64,000 bases of DNA from Gnetum montanum (lineage: Eukaryota; Streptophyta; Gnetopsida; Gnetales; Gnetaceae). The stretch lies in assembly GCA_015680685.1 (NCBI GenBank), contig MNCI01008343.1, positions 178,774 to 242,773 of the forward strand, in the 5' to 3' direction. The notes under the pieces are model-generated. The model ran no database searches, was not told where the DNA came from, and saw nothing but the letters and a program-made list of their open reading frames with translations. How positions within the stretch are numbered: position 1 is the stretch's first letter; each line of letters opens with the position of its first letter. This document shows positions 11,800-24,490 of this stretch, piece after piece. The translations under genes were made by a program, and so were the position numbers.

Positions 11800-14285
11800 G
11801 GGACTTGAATAAAGGTGAAAAAGAGGAAGGTGGAGAAGTAGGGTTACCAACCACTGATGTGTCTAAGGGCTTTGGTGGACTACAAGGTTGGAAGAAGGGT
11901 CTTTTCTTTGATCATGTTTCTGACCTGCCTGGTTGGTTAACTGGTTGCAGATTAACCATCCTCATAATGTTTCTTTGCTGTGGTTGGGCATTCAATTCAC
12001 CCTACATGGATGAGGCAAGATGGAGGAATAGGTGTAGGAACATGAGGAGCATGAGGATAGTAGGTGGCATCCCTCCTTGGATAGGGCAGTTAGTATACTT
12101 TAGGAGGGTAGTGGTGAGGTTGGTAAGTGACAAAATGACTAGAGGAGTCCTGTGGAGATGAAGGTTGTTGAACATAGTAACCATAGGGATCTGGCTATCG
12201 GTAAGGGTACTACTATCTTGGAGGTGTCAGTGCCCATGATTGTGGTTACTACCATTGCTGATACAATTCGTAGGGTTGCAATGGAGGTCCACTTAGATAG
12301 TATTGTTGTGGTTGGTAAAACTATCGAGAGTTGCCTTGTGGATAAGACAATATTTTGGGTGTTTGCCTTTGTGCAAGTCGTGGATGTAAGGCACACACCC
12401 CAGATTCCTGCAAGTGTGATACAATTAGGTAACATCCATTGGGATATTCATACTATAAGATGTTACACCCACCATCATCATCTAAGTCACTATCTATAAT
12501 TGTCTCTATCACAACCATCTTACCCTTACCCTTAGATATGGCTCATTCAACTTCCTTACGTATTTGGCACTCATGATCACCACTTTTCTCCTTGAAATCT
12601 ATAGTAATTTTTAAGATAGCTTGAAACCTATTATCCATGGAGCCTCATAATTGGTCAACCCTAGCTATGATTTCAGATTGCAATTTCTATAGTGGCAAGG
12701 TTTTCTGATTAGCCACCTCATCGCTAGTTAATTCATCCTCACTGTCACAAAATCAAACCCTCCTTTTGTGAATAGAAGTCTTTGTTTTATTCCTCTACAC
12801 TTTCTCACTTTCTCAATTCTCCCTCCTCCTTGGCTACTTGCTCAATTAACTTTTGAATGCTACTAGAACTTAACTCTATCAATCTCCCTTGGGCGTAGAC
12901 ACCAAGGGTTTTCCTCGTTTCAGACCGCAACCTATCTATGATATGGCAAAGTTGATCAAGCTAAGAATATCCATGGCTAGGACACCTATGAAACAAAGAG
13001 TAGTATTAGCCAATAGTGACATCCAAGGGGTCATGGTTTCCTTGTTTCCACCCTTGGATCTGCTTCCTTAGATTCGACACTTAGGAGTACATTTGATATT
13101 TGTCATTGAACAATTCCAACATCGTACTCCACTGCCTGATTGATTTTGTCTCCAAGGACTAGTATCAATTTTCTGCTTCCTTAATGAGTGTCCTTGGAAA
13201 TAATTTTAACTATTGCCAGTCGTTCTCAATGTTCTACAAGGCACATGCATCTTGGAAGGCTTGGAGATGATTCTGTGGATTAGCATTGTAGCCTCCCTCA
13301 AACCAAGGGATGTTGTTCATGTCTAGCCTCTTTATTCTACTATTCTTTACATGCCTTGTTAGAATCCTCACAACCTCTGCAATCTTTAACATGCACCCAG
13401 TGGTAAGTAGAGGTTCATNCAACCTCTGCAATCTTTAACATGCACCCAGTGGTAAGTAGAGGTTCATTAAGGCCATGGTGATGGTGCCTACGATGTTCTC
13501 TACTAACCCCTCTTTCCTGGTGGTGGGTCTCCTTGGATTGCCCATGCCTCTGGTTGCGACTATCCTAATGGTCCCTTCTATTGTTCTAGTTCCATCGGTC
13601 ACCTTCATCATGGTTATGCCCTTTGTAGCCATGATTTGAGCCATATGATGAAGAAGAAGAAGATGATGAAGGGGAAGAGGAAGAAGAACTTTCTCCGTGC
13701 TAATGCCTATCATCCTTCCTTCGATGATCATGACCACGATTGTGATTGTGACTTCCTTTTTCCTTCTTATCATGACTTGTACCTCTAGATCCATTTTTGT
13801 CATTAGATCTATTCTGACCAGAACCTAGATTATTACGTGTTCTTGTTGATTGCCCCCTAAACAAAGTCAAAGAGAGGAGAATCACCAAAGAAGTGGTCGC
13901 CTCCATCCAATGGGCCAAGCAGATGTCGAAAGGTGTTTGATCCCTTGCCTTTCACAAGCTCATGTTGGTTCTCTAGCTGACAATCCCTTAACCTTTGTGC
14001 TTCAGTGGGATGATAATCCCTTGAATTGGAATCTCACATCTTGTACTCTTCGTGAAAATGTTGAAGCCCATGTTGTGTGAGCATTAGTTGGAGCATCGTT
14101 GGAACATATTGATCAGGTGGCCACATAATGTTGCCTTCCATGTCGTGCCACCACGACATTTCATCTTGATGTAAGATGAAGGTGAAGTCTTGTACATACT
14201 CATTGGGATGAGCATATACTACTTGGTATTGTTGAGGCACCTAGTCTACCCTAGGCGGAGATAGGCTCTTGTGAGAAGAAGACAT
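11800..14285 (-). pseudogene. gag: Element C gag
   Basis: The start is ATG at 14285 (MSSSHKSLSPPRVD), the same opening as the gag genes of F, H and I. An early block HPNEYVQDFTFILHQDEMSW, then GNIMWPPDQ, is shared with F and I. The retrotransposon gag domain begins around 13375 with RLDMNNIPWFEGGYNANPQ. Downstream are a cysteine box remnant and a Gln/Pro-rich tail. Several stops and frame shifts are present, one of them caused by a duplicated 48 bp around an N. Confidence 0.8.
13371..13467. repeat. 48-bp exact duplication flanking a single N (likely assembly artefact)
   Basis: The 48 bases 13371-13418 recur exactly at 13420-13467 with one N at 13419 between them. In the matching gag region of F (around 53280-53310) this segment occurs once. 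The pattern is typical of an unmerged contig overlap and adds a false frameshift to the gag remnant. Confidence 0.85.
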
Positions 14286-14429
14286 TTTATGTTAATGAAC
14301 TTATAGGTAGTGTGCAGTTAAGGTTCAATTTAATTATAATTCTAATTTTTTTATAAGATTTGACTCTTAGGATTTGAACAACAAGGTTACTAAGTTTCAC
14401 TAGGTTTAGATAGTGCATGTAGAACTAAA

Positions 14430-14449
14430 GTCCCCTATAATGGCACCAA
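14430..14449 (-). promoter_or_regulatory. Primer binding site of element C (tRNA-Asp type)
   Basis: The minus strand reads TTGGTGCCATTATAGGGGAC directly after the LTR end CATCA. The intact form at 62958 is TTGGCGCCGTTGCCGAGGAC, complementary to the 3' end of plant tRNA-Asp(GTC). Most differences here are transitions. Confidence 0.75.
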
Positions 14450-15317
14450 TGATGAGCAACGAGGTACTCCTACACCCAACCATATGAATCACAAGTGTTC
14501 ATGTGTGATCCGGTTGAATTTCATAGACTTTAATTACCAAGTATGCTAGAGCTAAGAAAAGAGTGCGTGTTGTCCATTTGTTGTCTTCCTAGTCTAATTG
14601 GTGAAGTGTAATTGTATGGTTAAGTGTGACTGAGCCATAAAATTTTTATTATTTTTTGTTTTATCAATTTTCTCGACTAGAACAAGAATAAAAGTGAAAG
14701 TAATCAAGTACTAAGTACACTATTGTCTAATCTAGTTTAACATAAGTAATAGTTCCCACTTTCTAGACACATCCTGAACTTTGTGTAAACACTGCTAGGT
14801 TGTCAAATAATAACCGTTTATGAGCTACCAAGTGTTACATGTACATTCGAAGGGGTTGTGCTTGTGTATTTTAATGAGTTGCTTAATTAATCAAAATTAA
14901 TTGTTGCATGAATGATATTAATGTAAATTGCATGAAATCACAATATATAAATGCATAAGAAATAAAGTCTCAAGTGATGCAAGGATGAATCAAAGAGCTC
15001 ATCTTTATTGCCAACACAAAGGTGTGTTCAGGTACATCAATGGTTGAATAAAGATTCATTCATACTTAGACCTCTTACTGCGGGCACTTGGAAAATATTC
15101 TAACTCTTGAATGAACAAACTGCAAGAGTTTTGCTACTTGACTGCCAAAAAGAACTACTCTCAATTGTGTGCCTGGGGGTTGTATTTATAGACCCAAGAA
15201 TAAACCTGCGATATCGAATGCATGATACCGCATCTTGGGCTATAATATTTCGTACCCAATGTCGTGTACTTGATATTGTGGCCACTTTAATATTGGAGCA
15301 TATGAAAACATGATTCA
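14450..15317 (-). mobile_element. 5' LTR of element C
   Basis: On the plus strand it begins TGATGAGCAACGAGGTACTCC, the mirror of the LTR end CTCATCA. A minus-strand TATA box (CTATAAATACAACCC) lies near 15180-15192. Beyond it are GCGATATCG-like palindromes. The outer border near 15317 is approximate because this end is worn. Confidence 0.75.
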
Positions 15318-15691
15318 TTAGGGATGAAATCTTTAGAAGCATTGAGAAAAGAAGGAAATATGATTAATATTTTGGTTTCTAATGTGGATTTAGTTTTCTA
15401 AGATGGATTCAAAATAGCAATGTATGTTATAAAAAAACAAGTATACCTTCAATGGGTAAGTTCTTTGATATGTTAAAGGTTAAGAAATTTGATGCTATTA
15501 TTTGTATGTATTTTAATGTTCTTTTTCCCACATAGTGATGTCTATTGTTGAAGATAAAGATATTATCAAAAAAGTGGTTATGCTTTTAGCATGTCATTAC
15601 TTTCTAAAACCTATTCTTTTAAAAGATGTAAAAAGTGTGTGGAAATATATAATTAGGAAAAAAGTTAATAGAAATCTTTGTTTATGTGGTT
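15318..15691. other. AT-rich flank between elements C and H
   Basis: No gene or repeat signature is visible. It ends in the target-site copy GAAAT of element H. Confidence 0.5.
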
Positions 15692-15696
15692 GAAAT
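15692..15696. repeat. Target-site duplication GAAAT, left copy (element H)
   Basis: GAAAT directly precedes the TGATAAAAC start of the 5' LTR. The same five bases follow the 3' LTR at 57274-57278. Confidence 0.8.
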
Positions 15697-16585
15697 TGAT
15701 AAAACATTAAATAAGGTGACTACGTTGACACATGCTTGTCAATGTAACCCTACCAATGCATCGTAGGATGCGTTGGTGCATGTGCGTCGATGCTAATCCA
15801 ATCATTGCCTATATAAGTACCCACACCTATTGCATTTATAGCATCATTTGGTCAATACCTTAGCTAGACTCTTACAATTTCTTTCTCTAGGACTTAGCAA
15901 ACTTTTCCTTCTAAGTGCATGTAGCATAGATTGAATTGATTATACAACATTTTATTTGAGTGTAATATGAATTTAGACATAGTTGCATGAACAACAATAA
16001 AATAAAAAATTCTTGTATCCATTGGAGCACTTGGATTATATCAACTTTATTTTCCAATATTTTACTTTCAATGCAATTTACTTTATTGTTCTTAAACATT
16101 TAATATTCTAATTCCTGATTAACATAAGTATGATCACTTTGAGTATAATATATTAACACTTGGTAATCCTTGTAGTAGATACTTTGTATGTCCAATAGCA
16201 AATGCTTGGTAACATAGCAGCATTAGTATAGGTTTAGGATGCATATAGAAAGTGGAAATTGATATTCCATGTTTAGGATAGTTCAGTTAATTAGTTAATT
16301 AAATATTTTATTTAAATAATTGAATCTCCTATTATTTAATCATTTCTTAAATAAAGAAAATAATAAAAAAATAAAAAAAATGATTATCTTACATCTTATC
16401 TTACTTAACCATACCAATAAGTTAACATAAGTAAGGATTAGAAAGATAACAACTAGTAATCATATCTTTGAGCATATAAGGCTATAAGTCACCTAGGTAA
16501 AATGTAGTCAATGAAATTTGATCAGATAACATGCACATGTTAGTGATTTGTATGGTTGGGTGTATGGAATATCCATTGTTCATCA
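15697..16585 (+). mobile_element. 5' LTR of element H
   Basis: It runs from TGATAAAACATTAAATAAGG to GTTCATCA. A TATA box (CTATATAAGTACCC) lies near 15811. The blocks CATCATTTGGTCAATACCTT and CACTTGGTAATCC are shared with the 3' LTR at 56426-57273. Confidence 0.85.
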
Positions 16586-16605
16586 TTGGCATCGCTACAA
16601 GGGAC
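16586..16605 (+). promoter_or_regulatory. Primer binding site of element H
   Basis: TTGGCATCGCTACAAGGGAC directly follows the LTR. It is a decayed form of the tRNA-Asp site TTGGCGCCGTTGCCGAGGAC. Confidence 0.7.
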
Positions 16606-16742
16606 TTATGTTTAGCTAAGTGCACTAAGTGTGTTTAGGTAGTGAAATCATACAAAGTTATTGTAAAAGTATAAAATGTATCATCTCTTAGAATATTAAT
16701 AATAATATTTTATTAAGGCATATGATATAAGAATAAACTAAT

Positions 16743-18710
16743 ATGTCTTCTTCTCATAGGATTGATTCACCAGCTATTGATGATTCTAACCAACATGATG
16801 AACCTAGAAAGGATGTTGATGAGGTTCCTTAATAATTAAAGGTGGTCTATGCACATTTGGATCTATATTATCTAAACTTCAACTTGATCCCCCATTAGGA
16901 TGAATAGCTATACTGAAGAGATTTGGAGGGCAATGTTGTATTGCCTCTTGATTGTTTTTTTCCTTCAATAATCATAGTAGCTCTCATTAAACTAGGGCTT
17001 AAACTAGTAGGCCTAGATTACCAAGTAACAAAATATATCTTTAGAGACTATTAGCCAATAGAGGCCTAGCTTAAAAAAGATAAATGCATAGAGGCTAGCC
17101 ATAAAGCCTCTAAGGGTAAATGGGTTCCAATCTTACTATTTTTGTAATCACAAAAGAGGGTTAAAAATTTTCATCAAGGTAATCTCAACACCAAGGTCCT
17201 CTTGCCTTCAGCAAGAATGACACAACTTATTAATGATTACATTCAACCTTGGAAAATAACCAAGGTGAAGGGAGAATTGGTTCCAAAACTAGAAGAACTT
17301 TAAGGCTAAGATCTTCAAACCATTCACAAGGAATTGAAGAATAAGGACAAGTCAACACCATTCTTTTAGTCCTCCACCTTTACCATCCTTCTCATCATCA
17401 AACTTTGACAGAAGGGAATGTGACCAAGAACAAAGGAGAAATGATTGAGACTAAGATGGAGATGATAAAAGGCCCCATCATAGAGATGGGAGGAGAGAGT
17501 ATAGACAACACTAAGAGGAGGAAGAGCATCATCATGAAAGATGACATAGTAGGCTACATCATAGGAGACATGACCATGATAGGAGCCACCATGAATATAA
17601 TGACTATGATGAGTCATTACTTACTACAAGAAGCATGATAAATGTTTTAGAAGTAGTTCATATTCCTACCATGGATCAAAGGAATAGCCAAATCAAATGG
17701 CTTGATATGAACAACATCCCTAAATTTGAAGGATGGTATAACGCTAATCCACAACATTAACTGCTAGCCTTTCATGATTCTTGTGCTTTGTAAAATATTA
17801 AAAATAAGTAGTAGAAGCTTAAACTATTCCCCAGAAAATTTATCAAAGAAGCAGAAATTTGGTACCAATCCTTGGTGCTAGACTCTATTCATAGATGGAG
17901 TATAATGCTAGAGCTATTCAACAATAAGTATCAAATGTACTCTAGGGTGTTCAACTTGAGGAATAAATTCAAGAATGGAAACAATATAATCATAAATATT
18001 TTAATGTAGCCTTGGACATGTATTTCTCTCTTTTGCACCAATGCCCATGACACTATTTTTCTTAAAGGAAACAACCTCACCATGCGATAAATGGGCCTAG
18101 AAACAAAATAAAAAAAACTCTTGGGATTTATGCCCAAGGAAGATTATTTAAAATAAGGGCCCTAGATTTAAAGGCTTATTGATCAAGTGGCCAAGGAAGA
18201 ATGAGAACTTAAAAAAAGAGAAAGTGTAGAGGAATACAACAAAGATCCCTTCATTTGTAAAAGGGAGATATGTTTTTGTGACCTTGAGAAGGAAGCACCA
18301 CTAGATAAAGTCGTACAAAGGATAATATTCTTGATCCAAAAATCTATCATAGAGATATCGACCAAGGTAGACAAGATGTAGGACTCCTTGGACGAGAAGT
18401 TCCACATAGCTTTAAAGATTGTAGAGGGAAAAATAGAGTAGGGAAATTTAGATAAGGATAAAAGGAGGAGAAGGGTTGCATGCAATGACTATTATCAACA
18501 AAAAGGTAATGCTACAATAATTAATGAGGTTGTAGATTCAGAGCCAGAGGAAGAAAGATGTAACATATGCCAATATGAACACCCAAAGGGATGTTGTTCT
18601 ATGTTGTCACACTTACAAGAATATGGGATGTATGCTTTACATCCAAAATTTTTAAAAAGGAAACCACTTAGGAGAATGCCTTATTCACAAGGTAATTATT
18701 AGTAGCAATT
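16743..18710 (+). pseudogene. gag: Element H gag
   Basis: The start ATG at 16743 opens MSSSHRIDSPAIDD, the family gag start. The gag domain follows from about 17695 (WLDMNNIPKFEGWYNANPQH) and continues through KLKLFPRKFIKEAEIWYQSL. A cysteine-histidine box CNICQYEHPKGCC lies around 18560-18598 with spacing C-x2-C-x3-H-x3-C. Many stops and some frame changes break the frame. The product would form the element's particle and bind its RNA. Confidence 0.8.
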
Positions 18711-18999
18711 CCACCAACCATAGTATTATCCAAGTGGAGCACCACCTCAACTTCAAGACCATTATCATCAATGGTAAAACCCATAGTTGTGGGGGATGCC
18801 ACCACCAAGGTAGCAATACCCTTATTGTAAATGGAACATGTATGGATATTATGTCCAACAACTTGTATCTCCTCATGATTCTTGAAGCCATGCCTCTTTC
18901 TCCCATCATTATTATCCCCTAAATATCACCAAATAAATACTTTTTGAACTAAATCTCCTTTGAATTATCCTCCTTATTATCAACCACAATACCTTGGGC

Positions 19000-20290
19000 C
19001 TTCCACTTAGACTCACTTGCCACTTGCATTACCTATGTAAGGTGAAATCCTACTGTAGCCTCAGTAATGCAATGCCACGAGGGCCATGAACTTACAACTA
19101 GATGACCATTTAAGTGGTTCTAAGTGTAAGTAAGAAAAGGGTTTTCTTCAGATCCAATAGTCCACCTAAATTATCATAGGCATATTTGGCTAGTAACCCT
19201 TCATAAACTAGTTCAAAAATTATCAACAAGCTACCTTCAAACCAAAGGTCCCAAAATGTGTATACTACCATGTTAACTAATGTAGATACAAGTTGGATTA
19301 AAGCATGATAGCTTCCAAAGAAAAGATCTAATCATGGAAGTTCTCTAATATACTTACAGATTATAGGAATTGATCCATGTAAAGCTCTACTAAACTCAGG
19401 TATTGGGGTAAAGTTAATCTTCCAAAAGATGTATAAAACTTGTAAGCTGCCTCCACTAAAAGGATGTAATATCTAGTTAGAGCTCTTGGATCAATTCATC
19501 ATTGTTCCCTTAAGATTGGTGGAAGACATTGTGAACATCATTTTTGAATGGTCTTATCTAGTAGATTTCTTGGTAATCCATGTTAACAACTATAAGGGAG
19601 ACTTTCCAATTATTATGAAAAGGGCTTGGTTGAGTACAATTGATGTTAAGCTAGGGACTAGATATTTTTCTTTGGAAATCTTCAAGGAAAATGACTTTGG
19701 AAAAATGGAGAAGAAAATGGTTCCATGCATCACGTATAGTGACATAGGGTGTCATTGTATGTAAAAAATTTGGATCATCAAGAGCACATCCATCATAGCA
19801 TGCAATAAGCATGTTAAAATATCAAATGTTCAAAGGTGCCTATACACAACAACCATAAAATAAGAAGGTACATAGTGGTTGACAACAAATGATAGCTCTA
19901 GTTCAATAATGTGCATAGAACTAGTTAATCTCATTCCAAGTGCTTACATTGATAAGATAGATGAAATGGAGTAAATTCAGAGTCAACTCTTCCACATAGA
20001 AGCAAAAATGGATTGGGGAGAGTTGGAAATCCTTGATGATTTTAAACATCCCTTGAATTCAAATCATTACTGGCAACTCTAGAGTATGTATTTCTTAATA
20101 ATGGAAGGTTGATAATCATCAATGCCAATATCACTAAAGAAAAAAAAGGAAAGTTGCTAAAAGTTGTAAATAAATGATCAATAATATTTACCTAGTCTTA
20201 TGATGAATGGACTAGAATAGATTCCTACATATTCTAGCACTAGATCTATACAAGCTCCACCATCAAACTAAAGAGGCAGTTGTAGAGAAG
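19000..20290 (+). pseudogene. pol: Element H protease and linker
   Basis: CKALLNSGIGVKLIFQKMYK around 19380-19440 is the active-site region with Asn where the catalytic Asp should be. VEDIVNIIFEWSYLVDFLVI and GDFPIIMKRAWLSTIDVKLG (19516-19650) follow, as in C, D and F. The linker before RT is worn. This copy of the protease cannot be active as read. Confidence 0.75.
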
Positions 20291-20299
20291 GTTGAATCC

Positions 20300-21520
20300 T
20301 AAGCTGAAGCAAGTTGATAAAAGTGAATTTGAAAAACTTCTTAAGGTAGGATTCTTCTATCTTGTAGTAGACAATGAGTGGAAAGCCTACTCATTATTGT
20401 ACCAAAGAAAGGAGAACAATGGAAGATCTATATTGACTTCAAGATGTTGAATATGGTCACATTCAAAGATCATTTTCTATTATCATTTTTAGACCAAGTA
20501 TTAGATACAATTACAAGACACCATTACTATAGTTTTCTGGATGGGTATAGTGTCTACAACCAAATCCAAATCACATAGAGGACCAAACCAAGATAACTTT
20601 CATAAGTCCTTGGGGGACTTTTGCATATAAAGAAATGCCTTTTGGCCTCTATAATGCTCCTAAAATCCTCCAATGTCTAGTCTTGAGTATCTTTTAGCAA
20701 CAAATTGCTAGTAGTATGAAAGTTTTGATGAACGATTTCTCCACCTAGGGTAGTAAATTTAAATAGTATTAGACTATCTTGAGTAGGTACTCAAATGATA
20801 TGTAGAAATAAAATTGTAGCTCAACTAGTAGAAGAACCACTTGATGGTCTAAGATGACATTATTTTGAAGCATAGGATTTCAGGGAAAAGTATTGAGGTG
20901 GATCCTGAAAAAGTAAAGATCATCCAAGGAATAACCAAAAAAAAAAAAAAATAGTCAAATATGTGATATCATATCTTGGTAATACAAGTTACTATTGGTG
21001 CTTCATCAAAAATTTCTATTAAATCACCAAATCACTGGTAGAACTCACCAAGAAAGATGCAATCTTTGAATGGACCAAGGAATGTAAACAAGATTTTCAA
21101 CACTTAAAAACAAAAGCTTGTTGATTCAAATCATTCCATATCATGATAAATGCAACTAACTATGCTGTGGGAGTAGTGCTTACATAAACGGTTTATAAAA
21201 AATATCCACACTACATCCATTGGGCAAGAATGAGCATTTTGGATGCACAACTTAACTACATCACCACTAAAAAAGAAATCATGGTGGTGGTGTATGCCTT
21301 AGAAAAATTCAGGTACTATGTATTTGGATATCAAATTTTTGTACATATAGGCCACAATGCAATATGCTTCCTTATGAACAAACTAGTGGTAAGTGCCCAT
21401 GTTATATGGTGGTTGGTGATCTTACATGAATCTGATCTTACCATGGTGGACAGAAGAGGGACTGAGAATGTAGTTGTGGATCATTTACCTCAGTTAAGAG
21501 GGAATAGTAATGATGAGTAA
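20300..21520 (+). pseudogene. pol: Element H reverse transcriptase and RNase H
   Basis: IDFKMLNMVTFKDHFLLSFL and YYSFLDGYSVYNQIQI (20378-20578) are RT fingers/palm motifs with the first catalytic Asp. MPFGLYNAPK follows near 20635. The usual FMDDFS box reads LMNDFS near 20730, an Asp-to-Asn change. RNase H-like sequence runs from about 21130 (NATNYAVGVVLT) to ENVVVDHLPQL near 21500. Stops and frame changes are frequent. The wording of the motifs (DGYSGYNQI, ADHLSRL types) fits the Athila branch. Confidence 0.8.
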
Positions 21521-21535
21521 GAACCTTTATCTAAC

Positions 21536-22880
21536 TAATTTCTAGACAAACTCTTCTTTGCTAAGCTCATCAAAGTTCAAGCACTAAAGGTTATAAATTG
21601 GTACAATGAGTTTCTCTCATATATACTCATCCAGGAGACTCCCACAAAATGGGATCATAGGAAGAAACATCAATTTCTTCATTGCATCAAATATTACATG
21701 GAGATCAGAGGTAACCTCTTTAAGGTTTATGTCAATAGCCTACGATGGTTTGTACCCAACTAGATTAGTTAAGAGTCCTCCAAGGTGCTCATGAAGGTCC
21801 TTGTGGGAGGCACTATGTAGAAAGGAGGACACCCACAAAGATCCTTATGGTAGGATACTTTTTTCCAATAATCTTTAGGTATGCTCATCATTTCTCTTAT
21901 TTGTGCAAGAGGTGTTAATAAGATGGAGGAATGACCACTTGAATAGAAGAATCCCAATAGTGGATCTAACCAGTGGAGCCTTTTGACCTTTAGGGTATTA
22001 ACTTCATGAGATCCTTCACTCCCATGTCCAATGGAAAAGCCTACATTATTATTGTTGTTGACTACTATACCAAGTGGGCTAAACCTGTAGTAGTATTCGA
22101 TTGTACATCTATCATAGTAGCCCAATTTTTTCAATAGTAGATGGTAAACAAGTTTGGTATGTCTAGAGCACTAATTTCTGATAAGAGAATCCTTTTCATA
22201 GGTTCTAATTTTCACAAGTTAATGCAGCATGTGGGGATGTAACATAATCTTATAACACTTTATCACCCCAGGACAATGGTTAAGCAGAGGTCACCAATAG
22301 GAAAATCACAAGAATTTTAATGCAAACTATCAGTAGATATAGGAAAGATTGGAGCAACAAACTCAATGATGTCCTTTAAGCATATTTCTTAACATGGAAA
22401 CTTCCTATAGGTTACTCTCCCTATGAGTTAGGAAAATTACCCAAACTTCCAATTCACATTGAAATTTGTACACTTCTAACTACCTATGAACTTGAGATAG
22501 ATATTAACTTAGCACAAAAAAATGAATCATGACACTTAACATGCTAGATGAAAACCAATGGGTAGCACTAATGAAAAATAAAGTGCATAAGACACATAAT
22601 AAACAATGTCATGATTCACGAAAAAGGAAAGTTACATTAAAACCAAGAGAAAATATTCTATATTGAAATCCCTTGCATGTGCCACAATGAACTAAGTTTC
22701 AAACATTATGGGAAGGACCTTACATTATCTATTCAAATTTTCCTTTCAGGGCTATGATAATTTACCATCTAGCAAATCCTCAAAAGCACATGTTAGTTAA
22801 TGTCTAGCAACTTAAACTATTCATGGACTCCCAAGTAACCATCGATAAAGCTACCACCTCTAATTAGGAACAAGCACACT
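21536..22880 (+). pseudogene. pol: Element H integrase
   Basis: The reading is spread over several frames. After RNase H come a zinc-domain remnant (around 21780-21920), the core near FDL-GINFMRSFTPMSNGKAYI (about 21985-22050) and YYTKWAKPVV. PYHPRTMVKQ-like wording lies near 22260. A C-terminal tail resembling HMLVNV-QLK lies near 22790. In D and F the same tail reads LVNIQQVKPYH or LVNVQ-AKPYH. Integrase would join the cDNA to host DNA; this copy is dead. Confidence 0.7.
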
Positions 22881-23234
22881 CTATTTTCCAAATCTTCTCC
22901 TTCCAACTTCATCATGGGAAAGATGTCCATCTACCATAAATCTTAATGATGATAAAGGATTTTTCTTTTTTTTCCTACAATGTTCTTTACATATTTTCCA
23001 TTTTCTTAATATTTGAGTGATTATTTTATATAGTTTTCTTTTCTTTATTATTCTTTTGTTATTTTCTTGTTGTTTACATTTAGTCTTATTTGAAATCTTG
23101 GATTTTTTTCCATTGCTACTACAAAACTTTGGAAATTTCTGAATGTAGCTATTAAAGTTATGATTGATTAACAAAAGGCCAATTTTGTCCTTGGATTATT
23201 TTCTTTACTAATAGTTTGTCAAGTTTTCTAATGG
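22881..23234 (+). other. Element H spacer after integrase: purine box and pyrimidine-rich tract
   Basis: ACTTCATCATGGGAAAGATG near 22907 corresponds to the internal CATGGGGG box of the other elements. About 150 bp of TTTTC-rich sequence follow, as after integrase in D. The lone LTR at 23235 interrupts this spacer, which resumes at 24196-24490 and 36361. Confidence 0.55.
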
Positions 23235-24195
23235 TGATGAAGCATTAGTTGGTTGCGTTGATGCAACCTCTTCGATGTAGCTACCTTGACACAACTACTT
23301 TGTGGCAGCCACCTCGACGTAGCTACCTTGATGTAGTCACTTAGATGCAGCCTCGTCAACTAGGCCACATCAACTAGGCCCCATCAATGCATGACTGATA
23401 CATTGATGTGGCCTTGTTAATGCAATGTTTGTTTTTACCTATAAATACATGTGCTTTTGCCATGTATTGGCATTCTTTGGTCAAGAGAGTAGTCAAACTC
23501 TTGCAGTTTTATTCTATAGTCTTAGAGAACAGTCGGTGAGTGCCTGTAGTGTGGATCTAAGTTAGTTGTACAACATCTTATTTGAGTGGCAATGTACTTG
23601 GACACATTCCATAAATGACAATAAGATCAAGATTGATTTTTATTCATTGAAACACTTTAACTTAGATTAGATTTACTCTTCATGCAATTTACTTTTCATG
23701 TACTTAGTTAATATTTATGTTTCCATGCATGTTAATAAATTGGTAGAATAAGCACAACCAATTTTAAGTGTAAACATGTATTTGCTTACTAATCCCAATA
23801 GCGTTATTACTTGGTTCACCTAGTAGCATAGCACTTGGTAATCTCAGTAGTGGATATGTGGGTTTAGGACCTGTATGGCAAGCTGGGAATGAACACTCAT
23901 CACGTGTAGGCTAGTTTATACTCTAATTTTTGTTGTTAATTAGTTTAAATAATTTATTTCTTTATTGTCATTAGGAGTAGCATAAGGTTGAAACAACATC
24001 AAGAATCATATGGCTCACTTTGGACGAAATCATACATGACAAAGCTACCACTAGTCTAAGTGGGATGATAGTGAATTGCAATCAAGGCATAATGATCTAG
24101 ATGCCACCACTAGTTCCATCCATAGAATTTGACTGGGTCATATGTGAATGCTTGTGATTCATATGATTAAGCATAGGGGTACTCACCACTCATCA
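23235..24195 (+). mobile_element. Lone LTR of another Athila-like subfamily inside H
   Basis: It begins TGATGAAGCATTAGTTGG and ends CACTCATCA, with TATA box CTATAAATACATG near 23440. It matches the LTR at 8966-9974 much better than the H LTRs. No primer site follows and no internal region is attached. The flanking five bases (AATGG and GGTTG) do not agree, so the insertion is old or was altered. Confidence 0.7.
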
Positions 24196-24490
24196 GGTTG
24201 TATTAGGTAGTGAGTTTATGACATTCACCCATTCCATCTATATCATGTGGAGTCTACATCATGGAATGATGAAGGTTATTTCACATTAAAACTAAAAGTA
24301 ACATGTGATCTTATTCACCAACGAACTAGGAAAGGACCAAGTGAAAATGGAAATGGATGTGATCTCAAGGGGATTTGATATATTCTTGTCTTAACTTCCT
24401 TATTGAGTTTTATGATTCTTCATTAGTATATCATGATTCCTACTATCAACCATAAAAATAAAGCATGTCTTTGCATGGTGTGATTTCTAT

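Larger units (their letters stand above)
10781..15317 (-). mobile_element. Truncated Athila-like retrotransposon (element C)
   Basis: Read on the minus strand it holds a 5' LTR (14450-15317), a primer site, gag, protease and the linker just before RT, then stops near 10781. RT, RNase H, integrase, the extra ORF and the 3' LTR are absent. Whether this is deletion or truncation by a later event cannot be decided here. Confidence 0.8.

Noticed and set aside
12152-12499. Plus-strand open frames rich in Met, Ile and Val over 11805-12499
   Set aside because: They run antisense to the Gln/Pro-rich gag tail of element C; no domain is visible.
15697-24195. Reading 15697-24195 as a complete element with LTRs at both ends
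   Set aside because: The two LTRs belong to different subfamilies and have no shared target duplication, whereas 15697-16585 pairs with 56426-57273 and has perfect GAAAT flanks.
8966-24195. Pairing the LTRs at 8966-9974 and 23235-24195 as one element
   Set aside because: The first is preceded by a purine tract and has no primer site after it, so it is a 3' LTR; unrelated elements with opposite orientation lie between.
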